Source: Aegilops tauschii subsp. strangulata (lineage: Eukaryota > Streptophyta > Magnoliopsida > Poales > Poaceae). From it: a stretch of 64,000 nt of DNA. The position numbers were made by a program, and so were the translations under genes. Below, piece after piece: positions 11,611-24,072 of the stretch. The notes under the pieces were generated by a model that had not been told where the DNA came from, searched no databases, and was given only the letters and a program-made list of their open reading frames with translations. The stretch is taken from the NCBI RefSeq assembly GCF_002575655.3, contig NC_053035.3, forward strand, positions 381,401,792 to 381,465,791. Reading direction: 5' to 3'. Positions within the stretch are counted from its first letter, which is position 1. Each line of letters starts with the position of its first letter.

Positions 11611-12463
11611 GGCCAACACGCGGAGTGCGGAGGCGCCATGGTGAGCAAGCTTCCCAACGTCACCTGGCCCAAGGGTACCTTCGTGGAGACCATGAAGGGA
11701 TGGCAGCAGGAGTGGTTCTATGTCACGGAACCTCGTGACTCCACATGGGCCACTCCTTCCGAGTTCAAGTCCGGGCCTCCAATGCGGCTGACATCTTGGG
11801 TCAACAAAGGCCTGGACTGGGCGTCGTCCGATGAGGTGATGATGCTGCAGAAGCGCATCAAGAGTATGGTAGACAAGAATACCAGTCTTGCCAGTGTGAT
11901 CCAGGTGATGCTCTTTCGCCGGATTCTCCCCTGCCAACGTGAAACTCATTATATGTGGGAGTTAGACCCGACCGGTCCCCGGACCCTGCAGAGGTTCTTC
12001 GGCACGAAGCACGAAGACATGTGGAAGCTGCTTTTCAAGACCCAAAAAACATGGCCGAAAACGACCGAAGACCTCAGCCTCGACTGCACTCACGCAACGA
12101 CTCTCGTAAGTTTTCTGGTAACCTTATTTCGTAAGTCCAAGGAGCATACTAAGCTCTCCATTCTTCCCAAAGGGCTGGACGAAGAAGACGAAGTGGATTC
12201 ACTGTCTGGCTCCGCTACCCGAAGACCCAGCCATTCCTCTGTTGATGAGGATGCTGGTCCGGGCGCCGTATCAGGCACCGGAAAAGAAGGCCAAGAAGAA
12301 GAGCAAGAAGGCCAAGGGTGGCCTCCGCCGTAAAGGCGCTTCGGACGTAGTGTCCGAAGACACCGAAACTCTCTCCTCTCATGACGAAGATGAAGAGGAG
12401 GAGGAAGAGAGAACTTCCCCCCTTAAGGGGGAAAGAAGAAGAGGGCGGCTTCCATGGATCTAG
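11611..12463 (+). pseudogene. Antisense gene of element A, rest of exon 1 and exon 2
   Basis: After the solo LTR the frame resumes at GQHAECGGAMVSKLPNV, matching the B copy. Exon 1 includes WFYVTEPRDSTW, SGPPMRLTSW and VIQVMLFRRILPC, and ends at 12105. An intron is predicted at 12106-12172 (CTC|GTAAGT ... CCCAAAG|G); B has one at the same place. Exon 2 carries a lysine-rich stretch (PEKKAKKKSKKAKGG) followed by acidic residues (HDEDEEEEEE), resembling a nuclear localisation signal plus acidic tract. The open frame ends at 12463, whereas the B copy continues. Structure is predicted by eye from the A/B comparison. Confidence 0.72.
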
Positions 12464-13162
12464 AAACGAAGGCGTCCAAGAAAGGGAGAATCACCCTTAC
12501 GGATCATTCTGAGACGGACGCCGATGACGTCCACGAGTGGCGCCCAAGGCCGAAGCCCCCGGCCGGATCGTAAGTATTCAAAGGAACTGTATATATATCC
12601 AGCTTTTCGCCTTGTGGTTTTAACACGTTGAATTGCATGTTGCAGTCCGGCTCGTGACCTCCCCCAGTGATCCTCGTCTTTTGGGAATCCGCTGGGTCCG
12701 AACATGATGGAGAGCGAGTCACCTCCGCCAGCCTCCTCCTCTACTGCTACGGATAACACCGAGGTGTTGTCCTGAAGGACCCTTCCGGGACAGGGAGAGG
12801 TGAGGGAAGCCACCAAGACGACGCCAAAGGATGATACCCCTGCTGCCGAGAACATGGGGGAACCGACCCCCATGGAGACTGGAGACGGGGGCCATGTCCA
12901 ATTTGGCGCCCAACCAAATGTCATTTCAGAGACCCATATGGCTCCGGAGTCAGATGAGTAGCCTCCTTCAAAAGAAGGGGGCGCGCCTACTCCACCGGCG
13001 ACCTCTATCAATCCGGAGGCGCCGGACACTCTGGTGGGAGCGCTTCAGAGCGCCACCATTGTCGAAGAACATCGTACCCTTATGGGTACGGTGGTTGAAA
13101 AGGTTCGGTCCGCTAAAAGCGGATTGAACGAGGCCTACACTAGCCTTCTAAGAGGCTTTGAG
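12464..13162 (+). pseudogene. Antisense gene of element A, exon 3 region
   Basis: A predicted intron at 12570-12645 (GGATC|GTAAGT ... TTGCAG|TCCGG) coincides with the B intron at 45585-45665. The following exon includes PMETGDGG, PPSKEGGAPTPP and ALQSATIVEEHRTLMGTVVEK, each with a counterpart in B. Stops interrupt it near 12772 and 12960, at sites where B reads through; B has stops elsewhere. It ends at a donor at 13163 (GAG|GTATGT). Confidence 0.65.
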
Positions 13163-13315
13163 GTATGTGATATAATGCCTTTTAGCATTATAAGAGGAAT
13201 GCCCGTGTATAGATAGTAGCCCCTGAGACTCTGTTCGGTGTTCGCAAAGAAAGGCCGAACAGAGGTCTAACAACTCGCGCAGGAGATTAACATACATATC
13301 TATTTGAACAAACAG

Positions 13316-14165
13316 GCTACAATGCAGGCATCAGCTTCCCATGCCGCCGAAGCGTCTGAGCTGAGGCGGAAGTTAGAGGAAAAGCAAGGTATGTGATGCC
13401 GAAACACGTCTGAAATGATATCAACTCTGATTTGTTATCTGAATGAGTTTTATAATTATTCTCATAGCTGACGCGTCCGAGGTCAAGACCCTCAAGAGCG
13501 CGCTGGCTGAAACCAAGAAGGAGGCAGAGGAGGAACAAGCCGCCCGCCTGAAACATGAATCAAGGGTGGAGGAAGTCCAGCAAGAGCTCAAGGATAACCA
13601 AATGTGAGTCCTTAGAGCGCAAGGTTTCGGATCAAAGTTCCGAACTTTCAAAGGCCCTCCAAAGTGCATAGGAGGCCCGGGCCGAAGCCCAAAGCGCCTG
13701 CCGGGAGATCCAAGAGGCAAAGCAGATTGCGGCGGGTAAGGCCTTTAACATGCAGAGCAAATTTGTGAGAAGAAAGTATATCTTACTGACCCGGATTTGG
13801 AGTTTTCCAGGAGCGTTTGCGGACCTGCCCAGGAGTATTGCTGATGCTGCGAAGTTCTTCTAAGCCGAAGAGGGGAGCTCGATGGAAAAACTGTTCTGGT
13901 TGCAATATCTTGCGCCAGAGCATCCCGTGCCCCTCAGCGATCAGCTGAAGCAGTTGACCAAACTGCATAGGGTGGCTGGATTGGCCCTGAGGGATTTTAT
14001 AATCTGTCTTTGGCCCGCCGAACCCCTACCTAGCAGCTACTTTGGGCTCGTGAAGCGGCTGGTCAGTGCCTGCCCCCGGCTTGATGCTGTGAAGCGGTCG
14101 ATCTGCATCGAAGGTGCACGGATGGCCTTCGCCTGTGTCAAGGTGCAGTGGGCGAAGATGAACGC
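13316..14165 (+). pseudogene. Antisense gene of element A, coiled-coil exons and C-terminal exon
   Basis: The exons are 13316-13388 (HAAEASELRRKLEEKQ), 13468-13735 (a heptad-rich, Glu/Lys/Ala-rich coiled-coil stretch with a frameshift near 13605 and a stop at about 13669) and 13811-14165. The introns 13389-13467 and 13736-13810 match B introns in position and size. The last exon contains MEKLFWLQYLAPEHP, HRVAGLALRDFI and RSICIEGARMAF. It is cut at 14165 by the Sabrina-like insertion and finishes at 20949-21078. Confidence 0.7.
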
Positions 14166-15734
14166 TGCTACCTCTTGAGCATGCGTTGGTTTTCCCTTGA
14201 AGAGGAAAGGATGATGCAGCAAAGTAGCATAAGTATTTCCCTCAGTTTTTGAGAACCAAGATATCAATCCAGTAGGAGACTACACGCAAGTCACCTAGTA
14301 CTTGCACAAACAAATAAGAACCTTGCAACCAATGCGATAAAGGGGTTGTCAATCCCTTCACGGCCACTTGCAAAAGTGAGATCTGATAAAGATGATAAGA
14401 TAATATTTTTGGTATTTTTTGTTGTATAGATTGGAAAAGTAAAGATTGCAAAATAAACGGCGACAGAAATTGGAAAGTTGACGGGAAACTAATATGATGT
14501 AAAATAGACCCGGGGGGCATAGGTTTCACTAGTGGCTTCTCTCAAGATAGCATATTTTACGGTGGGTGAACAAATTATTGTCGAGCAATTGATAGAAAAG
14601 CGCATAGTTATGAGAATATATAGGCATGATCATAAACATAGGCATCACGTCCGTGTCAAGTAGACCGAAAAGATTCTGCATCTACTACTATTACTCCACA
14701 CATCAACCGCTATCCAGCATGCATCTAGCGTATTAAGTTCATACGAACAGAGTAACGCATTAGGCAAGATGACATGATGTAGAGGGATAAACTCAAGCAA
14801 TATGATATAAACCCCATCTTTTTATCCTCGATGGCAACAATACAATACGTGCCTTGCTGCCCCCACTGTCACTGGGAAAGGACACCGCAAGATTGAACCC
14901 AAAGCTAAGCGCTTCTCCCATTGCAAGAAAGATCAATCTAGTAGGCCAAACTAAACCGATAATTCAAAGAGACTTGCAAAGATATCAAATCATGCATATA
15001 AGAATTCAGAGAAGAATCAAATATTGTTCATAGACAATCTTGATCATAAATCCACAATTCATCGGATCTTGACAAACACACTGCAAAAAGAATTACATCG
15101 AATATATCTCCAAGAAGATCAAGGAGAACTTTGCATTGAGATCCAAAGAGAGAGAAGAAGCCATCTAGCTAATAACTATGGACCCGAAGGTCGGAGGTAA
15201 ACTACTCACACATCATCGGAGAGGCTATGGTGTTGATGTAGAATCCCTCCGTGATCGAATCCCCCTCCGGCAGATCGCTGAAAAAGGCCCCAAGATGGGA
15301 TCTCACGGGAACAGAAGGTTGCGGCGGTGGAAAAGTGGTTTCGTGGCTCCCCTCGATGTTTTCAGGGTATAAGAGTATATATAGGCGAAAGACGTAGGTT
15401 GGTGGAGCTACGAGGGGCCCACGAGGGTGGGGGCGCCCTCCAACCTCGTGGCCGCCTCGTTGCTTCCTTGACGTCCACTCCAAGTCTCCTGGATTGCGTT
15501 TGTTCCAAAAAAGATCCTCGCGAAGGTTTCGTTCCGTTTGGATTCCGTTTGATATTCCTTTTCTGCGAAACACTAAAATAGGCAAAAAAAACAGCAACTG
15601 GCACTGGGCCTCTGGTTAATAGGTTAGTCCCAAAAAAAATATAAAATAGCATCTTAAAGCCCATTAAACATCCAAAACAAATAATATAATAGCATGGAAC
15701 AATCAAAAATTATGGATACGTTGGAGACGTATCA
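14166..15734 (-). repeat. Sabrina-like 3' LTR (1569 bp)
   Basis: It runs from TGCTACCTCTTGAGC to GGAGACGTATCA on the plus strand. It is a near-identical partner of 19358-20943; the main length difference is about 17 bp in the GC-rich part (GGCGCGCC-containing in the other copy). Confidence 0.9.
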
Positions 15735-15750
15735 GCATCCCCAAGCTTAA
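15735..15750 (-). other. Sabrina-like polypurine tract
   Basis: The minus strand reads TTAAGCTTGGGGATGC immediately before the 3' LTR start TGATACG. Confidence 0.75.
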
Positions 15751-18582
15751 TTCCTGCTCGTCCTCGAGTAGGTAAATGATAAAAACAGAATTTTTGATGT
15801 GGAATGCTACCTAACATAATTTTCAATGTAATCTTCTTTATTGTGGCAAGAATGTTCAGATCCGAAAGATTCAAGACAAAAGTTTAATATTGACATAAAA
15901 ATAATAAAACTTCAAGCATACTAATAAAGTAATCATGTCTTCTCAAGATAACATGGCCAAAGAAAGCTATCCCTACAAAATCATATAGTCTGGCTATGCT
16001 CTATCTTCATCACACAAAATATTAAATCATGCACAACCCCAATGACAAGCCAAGCAGTTCTCAAACTTTTTCGATCTTCATGCAATACATGAGCGTGAGC
16101 CATGGACATAGCACTATAGGTGGAATAGAATGGTGGTTGTGGAGAAGACAAAAAGGAGAACATAGTCTCACATCAACTAGGCGTATCAACGGGCTATGGA
16201 GATGCCCATCAATAGATATCAATGTGAGCAAGTAGGGATTGCCATGCAACGGATGCACTAGAGCTATAAGTGTATGAAAGCTCAACAAAAGAAACTAAGT
16301 GGGTGTGCATCCAACTTGCTTGCTCACGAAGACCTAGGGAATTTTGAGGAAGCCCATCATTGGAATATACAAGCCAAGTTCTATAATGAAAAATTCCCAC
16401 TAGTATATGAAAGTGACAAAATAGGAGACTCTTTATCATGAAGATCATGGTGCTACTTTGAAGCACAAGTGTGGTAAAAGGATAGTAGCATTGCCCCTTC
16501 TCTCTTTTTCTCTCATTTTTTTATTTGGGCCTTTCTCCCTTCTTTTATGGCCTCTTTTTTTCGTCCGGAGTCTCATCCCGACTTGTGGGGGTATCATAGT
16601 CTCCATCATCCTTTCCTCACTGGGACAATGCTCTAAAAAGGAAGATCATCACACTTTTATTTACTTACAACTCAAGAATTACATCTCGATACTTAGAACA
16701 AAATATGACTCTATGTGAATGCCTCCAGCGGTGTACCGAGATGTGCAATGAATCAAGAGTGACATGTATGAAAGAATTATTAAGGTGGCTTTGCGACAAA
16801 TACGATGTCAACTACATGATCATGCAAAGCAATATGACAATGATGGAGCGTGTCCTAATAAACGGAATGGTGGAAACTTGGATGGCAATATATCTCGGAA
16901 TGGCTATGGAAATGCCATAATAGGTAGGTATGGTGGCTGTTTTGAGGAAGGTAAATGATGGGTTTTTTTATACCGGCGAAAGTTGTGCGGTGCTAGAGAG
17001 GCTAGCAATGGTGGAAGGGTGAGAGTGCGTATAATCCATGGACTCAACATTAGTCATAAAGAACTCACATACTTATTGCAAAAATCTATTAGTTATCAAA
17101 ACAAAGTACTACGCGCATGCTCCTAGGGGGATAGATTGGTAGGAAAAGACCATCGCTCGTCCCCAACCGCCACTCATAAGGAAGACAATCGATAAATAAA
17201 TCATGCTTCGACTTCATCACATAACGGTTCACCATACGTGCATGCTACGGGAATCACAAACTTTAACACAAGTATCTCTCAAATTACAACTACTCAACTA
17301 GCATAACTCTAATATCACCATCTTCATATCTCCAAACAATTATCAAGAATCAAACTTCTCATAGTATTCAATGCACTTTATATGAAAGTTCTTATTATAC
17401 CCATCCTGGATGCCTATCATATTAGGACTAATTTTATAGCCAAAGCAAATTACCATGCAGTTCTAAAAGACTCTCAAAATAATATAAGTGAAGCATGAGA
17501 GATCAATAATTTCTATAAAATAAAACCACCACCGTGCTCTAAAAAGATATAAGTGAAGCACTAGAGCAAAATTATCTAGCTCAAAAGATATAAGTGAAGC
17601 ACATAGATTATTCTAATAAATTCCGATTCATGTGTGTCTCTCCAAACGGTGTGTACAGCAAGGATGATTGTGGTAAACTAAAAAGCAAAGACTGAAATCA
17701 TACAAGAAGCTCCAAGCAAAACACATACCATGTGGTGAATAAAAATATAGCCTCAAGTAAAGTTACCGATAGACGAAGGCGAAAGAGGGGATGCCTTCCG
17801 GGACATCCCCAAGCTTAGGCTTTTGTTTGTCCTTGAATTTTACCTTGGTGTGCCTTGGGCATCCCCAATCTTAGGCTTTTGTTTTTCCTTGAATTTTACC
17901 TTGGTGTGCCTTGGGCATCCCCAAGCTTAGGCTCTTGCCACTCCTTGTTCCAAAATTCATCAAATCTTTACCCAAAAACTTGAAAACTTCACAACACAAA
18001 ACTTAAACAGAAAATCTCATGAGCTCCGTTAGTATAAGAAAATAAACCACCACTTTAAGGTACTGTAATGAACTCATTCTTTATTTATATTTGTGTTAAA
18101 CCTACTGTATTCCAACTTCTCTATGGTTCATACCCCCCCCCGATACTAGCCATAGATTCATCAAAATAAGCAAACAACACACGAAAAACAGAATCTGTCA
18201 AAAACAGAACAGTCTGTAGCAATCTGGATCAAATAAATACTTCTGGAACTCCAAAAATTCTTAAATAAATTGGTGGACGTGAGGAATTTGTCTATTAATC
18301 ATCTTAAAAAAGAATCAACCTAAAATCACTCTCCTGTAAAAAATGGCAGCTAATGTCGTGAGCGCTAAAGTTTCTGTTTTTTACAGCAAGATCGCAAAGG
18401 CTTCCCCCAAGTCATCCCAATGGTTCTACTTGGCACAAACACTTATTAAAACATAAAACCACATCTAAAAAGAGGCTAGATGAATTATTTATTACTAAAC
18501 AGAAACAAAAATAAAATTGGGTTGCCTCCCAACAAGCGCTATCGTTTAACGCCCCTAGCTAGGCATAAAAGCAAGAATAGAT
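15751..18582 (-). other. Non-coding interior of the Sabrina-like element
   Basis: AT-rich sequence with no recognisable Pol domain on either strand. It holds the 56-bp tandem repeat at 17804-17937 and short repeated phrases such as ATATAAGTGAAGCA near 17486, 17551 and 17588. Confidence 0.65.
17804..17937. repeat. 56-bp tandem repeat containing PPT-like copies
   Basis: Units start at 17804, 17860 and 17916 with CATCCCCAA(G/T)CTTAGGC, an exact 56-bp period over about 2.4 units. The shared core CATCCCCAAGCTTA equals the element's own PPT at 15735-15750 in the same orientation. Confidence 0.85.
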
Positions 18583-19179
18583 CTAGGTATTGTCATCTTT
18601 GGTATTGGGGAAGAAAAGAGAAAAATTCTTATCTATAGCATTTATCTTTCTATTTTGAGAGAGCATGTGGCCATTAATGGTGGAAGAAAGATTAAGCACG
18701 CTACAGAAATTTGCATCTAAGCTAGCTTTCACCTCTTTGATAATTTCATTTTGATAAAAGCACAAAAGGGAGGTGGATTCAACCTTCTCGCTCATGGGGT
18801 GCCCAAATATAGTTTTCATCTTTTCATAGGTATCTATGGCATCCCCCTCGAGAAAACCTTCTTCAAAAATAGAATCTAAAACTTGCTTGAAACAAAAGGG
18901 TAAGCCAACATAAAAGCTTTTTAAGTATATCTCAATTTGATATTGGGGCACATAGCTAGCTCGGATCCTTAATAACCTATCCCAAGCATCTTTCAAAGAC
19001 TCATCAAGTAAATAACGAAATATTCCGGGATCATCCTCATCAAAATTATTCAAACTTTCATTGATAACCCCGGTAGGTCTTTCCATAGCACAATTATTTG
19101 TGAGCTTAGAAAGGACAGAGGGACTATCCAAAGTATTAAAACCCAGGGGAAAACCCCTAGCCCTTTTTGATTCGGCCAT
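18583..19179 (-). pseudogene. gag-like ORF of the Sabrina-like element
   Basis: The frame from ATG 19179 gives 198 residues starting MAESKRARG. I chose this start over the upstream Met at 19338, because the upstream residues read as a hydrophobic translation of the leader. The middle part (ESLKDAWDRLLRIRASY, then IEIYLKSFYVGLPF) fits the N-terminal retrotransposon-gag domain, where an AW(D/E)R...F.NGL pattern is usual. It lacks a zinc knuckle and is shorter than a full gypsy Gag, so it is probably a truncated remnant. Confidence 0.65.
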
Positions 19180-19324
19180 GGCGAAAGAAAGGAAAACAGA
19201 AAAGAGGCAAATAAAATGGCAAAGGTGAAGTGGGGGAGAGGAAAACGAGAGGCAAATGGCAAATAATGTAATGCGAGGGATAAGAGTTTGTGATGGGTAC
19301 TTGGTATGTCTTGACTTGAGCATA

Positions 19325-19357
19325 GATCTCCCCGGCAACGGTGACAGAAATCCTTCT
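19325..19357 (-). other. Primer binding region of the Sabrina-like element
   Basis: The minus strand after the LTR end reads AGAAGGATTTCTGTCACCG and then TTGCCGGGGAG. The position next to the 5' LTR makes it the PBS region; I do not assign the primer tRNA. Confidence 0.5.
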
Positions 19358-20943
19358 TCCTACCTCTTGAGCATGCGTTGGTTTTCCCTTGAAGAGGAAA
19401 GGGTGATGCAGCAAAGTAGCGTAAGTATTTCCCTTAGTTTTTGAGAACCAGGGTATCAATCCAGTAGGAGACTACACGCAAGTCACCTAGTACATGCATA
19501 AACAAATAAGAACCTTGCAACCAACGCGATAAAGGGGTTGTCAATCCCTTCACGGCCATTTGCAAAAGTGAGATCTGATAAAGATGATAAGATAATATTT
19601 TTGGTATTTTTTTTGTATAGATTGGAAAAGTAAAGATTGCAAAATAAACGGCGATAGAAATTGGCAAGTTGACGGGAAACTAATATGATGTAAAATAGAC
19701 CCGGGGGGCATAGGTTTCACTAGTGGCTTCTCTCAAGATAGCATATTTTACGGTGGGTGAACAAATTACTGTCGAGCAATTGATAGAAAAGCGCATAGTT
19801 ATGAGAATATCTAGGTATGATCATAAACATAGGCATCACGTCCGTGTCAAGTAGACCGAAAAGATTCTGCATCTACTACTATTACTCCACACATCAACCG
19901 CTATCCAGCATGCATCTAGCGTATTAAGTTCATACGAACAGAGTAACGCATTAGGCAAGATGACATGATGTAGAGGGATAAACTCAAGCAATATGATATA
20001 AACCCCATCTTTTTATCCTCGATGGCAACAATACAATACGTGCCTTGCTGCCCCCACTGTCACTGGGAAAGGACACCGCAAGATTGAACCCAAAGCTAAG
20101 CACTTCTCCCATTGAAAGAAAGATCAATCTAGTAGGCCAAACTAAACCGATAATTCAAAGAGACTTGCAAAGATATCAAATCATGCATATAAGAATTCAG
20201 AGAAGAATCAAATATTGTTCATAGACAATCTTGATCATAAATCCACAATTCATCGGATCTCGACAAACACACTGCAAAAAGAATTACATCGAATAGATCT
20301 CCAAGAAGATCAAGGAGAACTTTGCATTGAGATCCAAAGAGAGAGAAGAAGCCATCTAGCTAATAACTATGGACCCGAAGGTCGGAGGTAAACTACTCAC
20401 ACATCATCGGAGAGGCTATGGTGTTGATGTAGAATCCCTCCGTGATCGAATCCCCCTCCGGCAGATCGCCGAAAAAGGCCCCAAGATGGGATCTCACGGG
20501 TACAGAAGGTTGCTGCGGTGGAAAAGTGGTTTCGTGGCTCCCCTCGATGTTTTCAAGGTATAAGAGTATATATAGGTGAAAGAAGTAGGTCGATGGAGCT
20601 ACGAGGGGCCCACGAGGGTGATGGCGCGCCTACCCCCTGGGCGCGCCCTCCTACCTCGTGGCCGCCTTGTTGCTTCCTTGACGTCCACTCCAAGTCTCCT
20701 GGATTGCGTTTATTCCAAAAAAGATCCTCGCGAAGGTTTCGTTCTGTTTGGATTCCGTTTGATATTCCTTTTCTGCGAAACACTGAAATAGGCAAAAAAA
20801 CAGCAACTGGCACTGGGCCTCCGATTAATAGGTTAGTCCCAAAAATAATATAAAATAGCATATTAAAGCCCATTAAACATCCAAAACAGATAATATAATA
20901 GCATGGAACAATCAAAACTTATAGATACGTTGGAGATGTATCA
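19358..20943 (-). repeat. Sabrina-like 5' LTR (1586 bp)
   Basis: It aligns end to end with 14166-15734. The terminal dinucleotide is TC instead of TG at the left (plus-strand) end, a single-base change. Confidence 0.9.
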
Positions 20944-20948
20944 AATGC

Positions 20949-21078
20949 TGTCAAGTTTGCAACCGAGGAACCGCCCGTAGGCAAAGAGCACCGCACGCTG
21001 GGGCGGTATATTAGCGACGTCCTCGAAGGATCCCGCATTGTAGAGGGCCAGTGCTCGAAGGACATTATTTTTGAATGA
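20949..21078 (+). pseudogene. Antisense gene of element A, C-terminal end
   Basis: Reading resumes after the Sabrina-like insertion as VKFATEEPP, then GKEHRTLGRY, VLEGSRIVEGQC and DIIFE, followed by TGA at 21076-21078. The B copy ends identically in DIIFE. This proves that 13811-14165 and this piece were one exon before the insertion. Confidence 0.75.
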
Positions 21079-22200
21079 ATGTATCCTTGCTGTCCGAACT
21101 TTGTATTATGAAACAAGTCTTATGTATAATATGCTGCTTATTTTACCTCAAATTCTTCTCCTCCTGTGCGGCCGTTTACGGTATCTGAGAGTTGGCCAGT
21201 CGTCGGCTTCAGTCCCCACGTAGGTAGTACGGGGGTGTTCGGAATAGCACCTGAACACACTTGACCCATCGATTTGGTCCTTGAAGGAGGTGTTAGTGCG
21301 GCGAACCAGGCAATCAGACTAGGTGGCTTTATCGCTCTCACTTAGCCATATGAGTTTGACAATGAGATTTTAGGCGCAGCCCCTGGTATTATTCGGTTAT
21401 CCGAATCTTGGGTGCTGTGGACGCCTGACGGGGTGAAGACTGGTCCCTCGCGTAATGCGGAAAAAATCGCAAGAGGTTTGTAATTGGTATCCGAATAGCT
21501 GACCAGCTCTCGCCGCACCATGACAGTCAGTTTTCGGCTTTCTATTCTGAGGTGTTTGTCCTGATGAACCAGAAACACAATCGCAGTAGTTCTCCCTTTA
21601 CTGCCTTAGCCGAACGAGCGGAACGTAAGGCAGTAACCATAGGAGCTGGGCAACCCAACTATTGACCAAAGAAATGATTCGGAGCCGATGCATATAGTGC
21701 TATATTCGTGACGCCGCATTGTACTATAAAAGTGTTCAGACTTATTTTATTTTCAAGAGATGTACGTGGCCGAACAGAGCCCTTGGCGATTTAAGTCAAG
21801 CCGAGGTGTACATAGCAATCGGACAAAGAAGAGGGAATACAAATTAAGAAATAAGCCAGTACCAAATAGGTTGGGCGAGAAACTGTTTCCATTATAGTCT
21901 GATTGATACGTCAAAACGTATTTTTACAAATAATGCGATAAGCATCGAGGCTATTTTAAATGCCGAGCACAAGGGAAAGCTATGTACGGGTCCTAAAGAA
22001 GGAAACAATGATCTTTAAGGATCCTTTAGATACTCTGCCACATGTCTACGCTGCTCTTCTCCTTGGTGTATTATCCTTCGAAAGGATCAACGATCGGGTT
22101 TTCATGATGGGCCCAAAAAGGGCCTTTAGTACCGTCGAAAGGTGATGTGGGTTGTAAGGAACCTGGAAAAATAAAAATAAGAGAAAGGAAATATGAGGGT
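21079..22200 (-). other. Non-coding interior of element A
   Basis: No coding potential is seen. It corresponds in inverted orientation to 43060-43920 of element B (shared phrases include GAACCAGGCAATCAGACTA and CAACCCAACTATTGACCAAA), so it is a conserved non-coding part of the family. Confidence 0.65.
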
Positions 22201-24046
22201 TCAGATAGGGTCGAGCCGTGTTCTGGACTTTATCTTTACTATGCCTCCATCTTTGCCCATGGTATCTTTAGCGCGTAATGATGTACGCGTGGTACATATG
22301 CTGCAATTCGGTTGGGACCGAGACGGAGGCCGAATTGCTAGTCGACCTCCTGACGAGTTGGACTGTCGTGCTGTGGGGTGGCCCGGACTCGTTTGATAGT
22401 GTTCGGGGGCTTGACTGCCGATGTAGTATTTGGTATGATAAGGCCGTATATGGTTTTCGGCTTGTGCAAGCTTGTGCCCGTCCCGCCAGGTCTGATGGCC
22501 GTCCCTGTGCGTTGGGGCACGCCCCCTCGATCCATAGATTGATCTTGTCAGACCGGCTCTATTATCCAGGTCCTGTCGTAGGTCATAAGTGTATCCTGTA
22601 GCCACCGTTTCTCTGCCTCTATGGCGAGGTGGTGCGGGCTGGTGTTAGGCTTGAGTTGCCGCTCTGTCCCGGCCGCGTGGTGGTCGGTCAGGTCTGTCAG
22701 CAGTGTCACGCGGTGGCAGTATGGGCTCCAGGGCCTCATCGTCAAATTGGGGTAGCAGCTTGCGCTTCGGGTAGCTCTTTGTTGGGAGTTCAAGGCTGTA
22801 TTCTTCCGCTGCTAGGACTTTAGTACATCTGTCATTGAGCGTATCTTGCTCGGATTGGAGTTGTCGCTGCTTCTTTTTGAGGCTTCTCGCAGTTGCGATT
22901 AACGGGCGCTTAAAGCGTTCTTGTTCAAGGGGTTCCTCTGGCACGATGAAATATTCGTCGCTGAGGTTCACGTCATCTTCATAGAGTGGTAGATAGTTGC
23001 TATCCTCCGAGTCCTTGTTCCCTGCTTGCTCGTCAGGGTCAACTTGCCCGTCCTCCCGATCATCCTGTTCGGATGCTGGTTCGATGGGGGCTTCTTGCTC
23101 TTCGGCGTTCTCCGAAGTATTATTTTCCCCGGTGCCGGTATTGCTATCTTTTCCGCGACGCGATTTAGAGCGGCGCCGCTGACGTCGACGCTTTGGTGGT
23201 ATCTCAGGAGGTTCGTCCTCGACTGGGTCGTTCCCATCATCGCCGTTGCCTTCTTTAGGTGTGTCCACCATGTACACATCGAATGAGGAAGTGGCCGTCC
23301 AGCGTCCGGTGAACGGCGGGATTTGGGCATGCTCATTCCGGCATCGTCGTCCATACCGTCGATGTCTTCGGAGGCGTAATCGAGCATGTCGGTTAAATCT
23401 TCGACAGTGGCTATGAAGTGGGTGGTGGGTGGGACGAAAAATTCCCCGCTCTCAGCCCCAGTCCTGGTTGGGCGTAGTTCGGAGACGATTCCTTGGTAAT
23501 GGCGAGGGATCGCATTAAGTCCAGAGCCTCGTTTAGGAGTGAGTTTTGGACAGAGGAGCGAGAGTCCGTCGGGCTGGCCGGGGTGAGAGCCGCCTAGCCG
23601 CGCCCGCTCGACATGGACCTCAAAAGTTCGGACTCAGTGTCCGGCGGAGTGTCCGGTGCTTCAATGACAAGGGGGGTTCAGTTCGTCTTCGGGCTAGCCA
23701 ATGACGTCGTCCCCTCCGTATCTCTGGTAGCAAGTTCCATAATCGCAGAGAGTCTGGCGGGCTCTAGACTCCCGTCTTCGGACCTGACAGCCTGCACTAG
23801 ATCTAAGGCCAGAGCGGTGATCGGGGCCGCAAACCCTTCGAAGATCAAATCTCCTTGGATATCGGCGACATAGTTTAGGTTCCCAAAACTGATCCGATGA
23901 CCAGGGGCGTAGCTATCGATCTGCTCAAGGTGGCCAATCGAGTTGGCACACAGTGCGAAGCCGCCGAGCACAAAGATCTGGCCGGGGAGGAAAGTCTCCT
24001 CCAGAACAGCATCGTTGCAAGCCATCGATCCTTCAGTCGACAACAC
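22201..24046 (-). pseudogene. Gag-like N-terminal ORF of element A, broken
   Basis: The pieces at 23678-24046, 22645-23277 and 22201-22605 together follow the B ORF at 39323-41003: LEQIDSYAPGH, LNYVADI, VDTPKEGNGDD, a basic stretch (PPKRRRQRRRSKSRRGK), the acidic stretch, RFKRPLIATARSLKKKQRQL and YTYDLRQDLD. The protein is highly charged and probably disordered. The capsid-like gag domain and protease that follow in B are missing here, so A is more reduced than B. Frames change between pieces. Confidence 0.75.
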
Positions 24047-24055
24047 AGAGGAACT

Positions 24056-24072
24056 CCCAATGAAAGCACCAA
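24056..24072 (-). other. Element A primer binding site
   Basis: The minus strand reads TTGGTGCTTTCATTGGG right after the LTR end. E has TTGGTGCTTTCATTGAG and B has TTGGTGGTTTCATTGAG at the same place. I do not assign the tRNA. Confidence 0.65.

Larger units (their letters stand above)
14166..20943 (-). mobile_element. Sabrina-like Ty3/gypsy element, internally deleted
   Basis: A complete LTR-internal-LTR element of 6778 bp on the minus strand, flanked by AACGC (14161-14165) and AATGC (20944-20948), a 5-bp duplication with one C/T difference. The LTR begins TGATACATCTCCAACG on the minus strand, which I associate with Sabrina (BAGY-2 is an alternative). Only a gag-like ORF is present; RT and integrase are absent from the 3.6-kb interior. 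It interrupts the last exon of the antisense gene in A, whose reading resumes directly after the duplication. Confidence 0.85.

Noticed and set aside
15202..15706. Frames of 114 and 131 codons in the Sabrina-like LTR and their counterparts at 20518-20915
   Set aside because: They lie entirely in LTR sequence, change frame between the two LTR copies, and show no domain.
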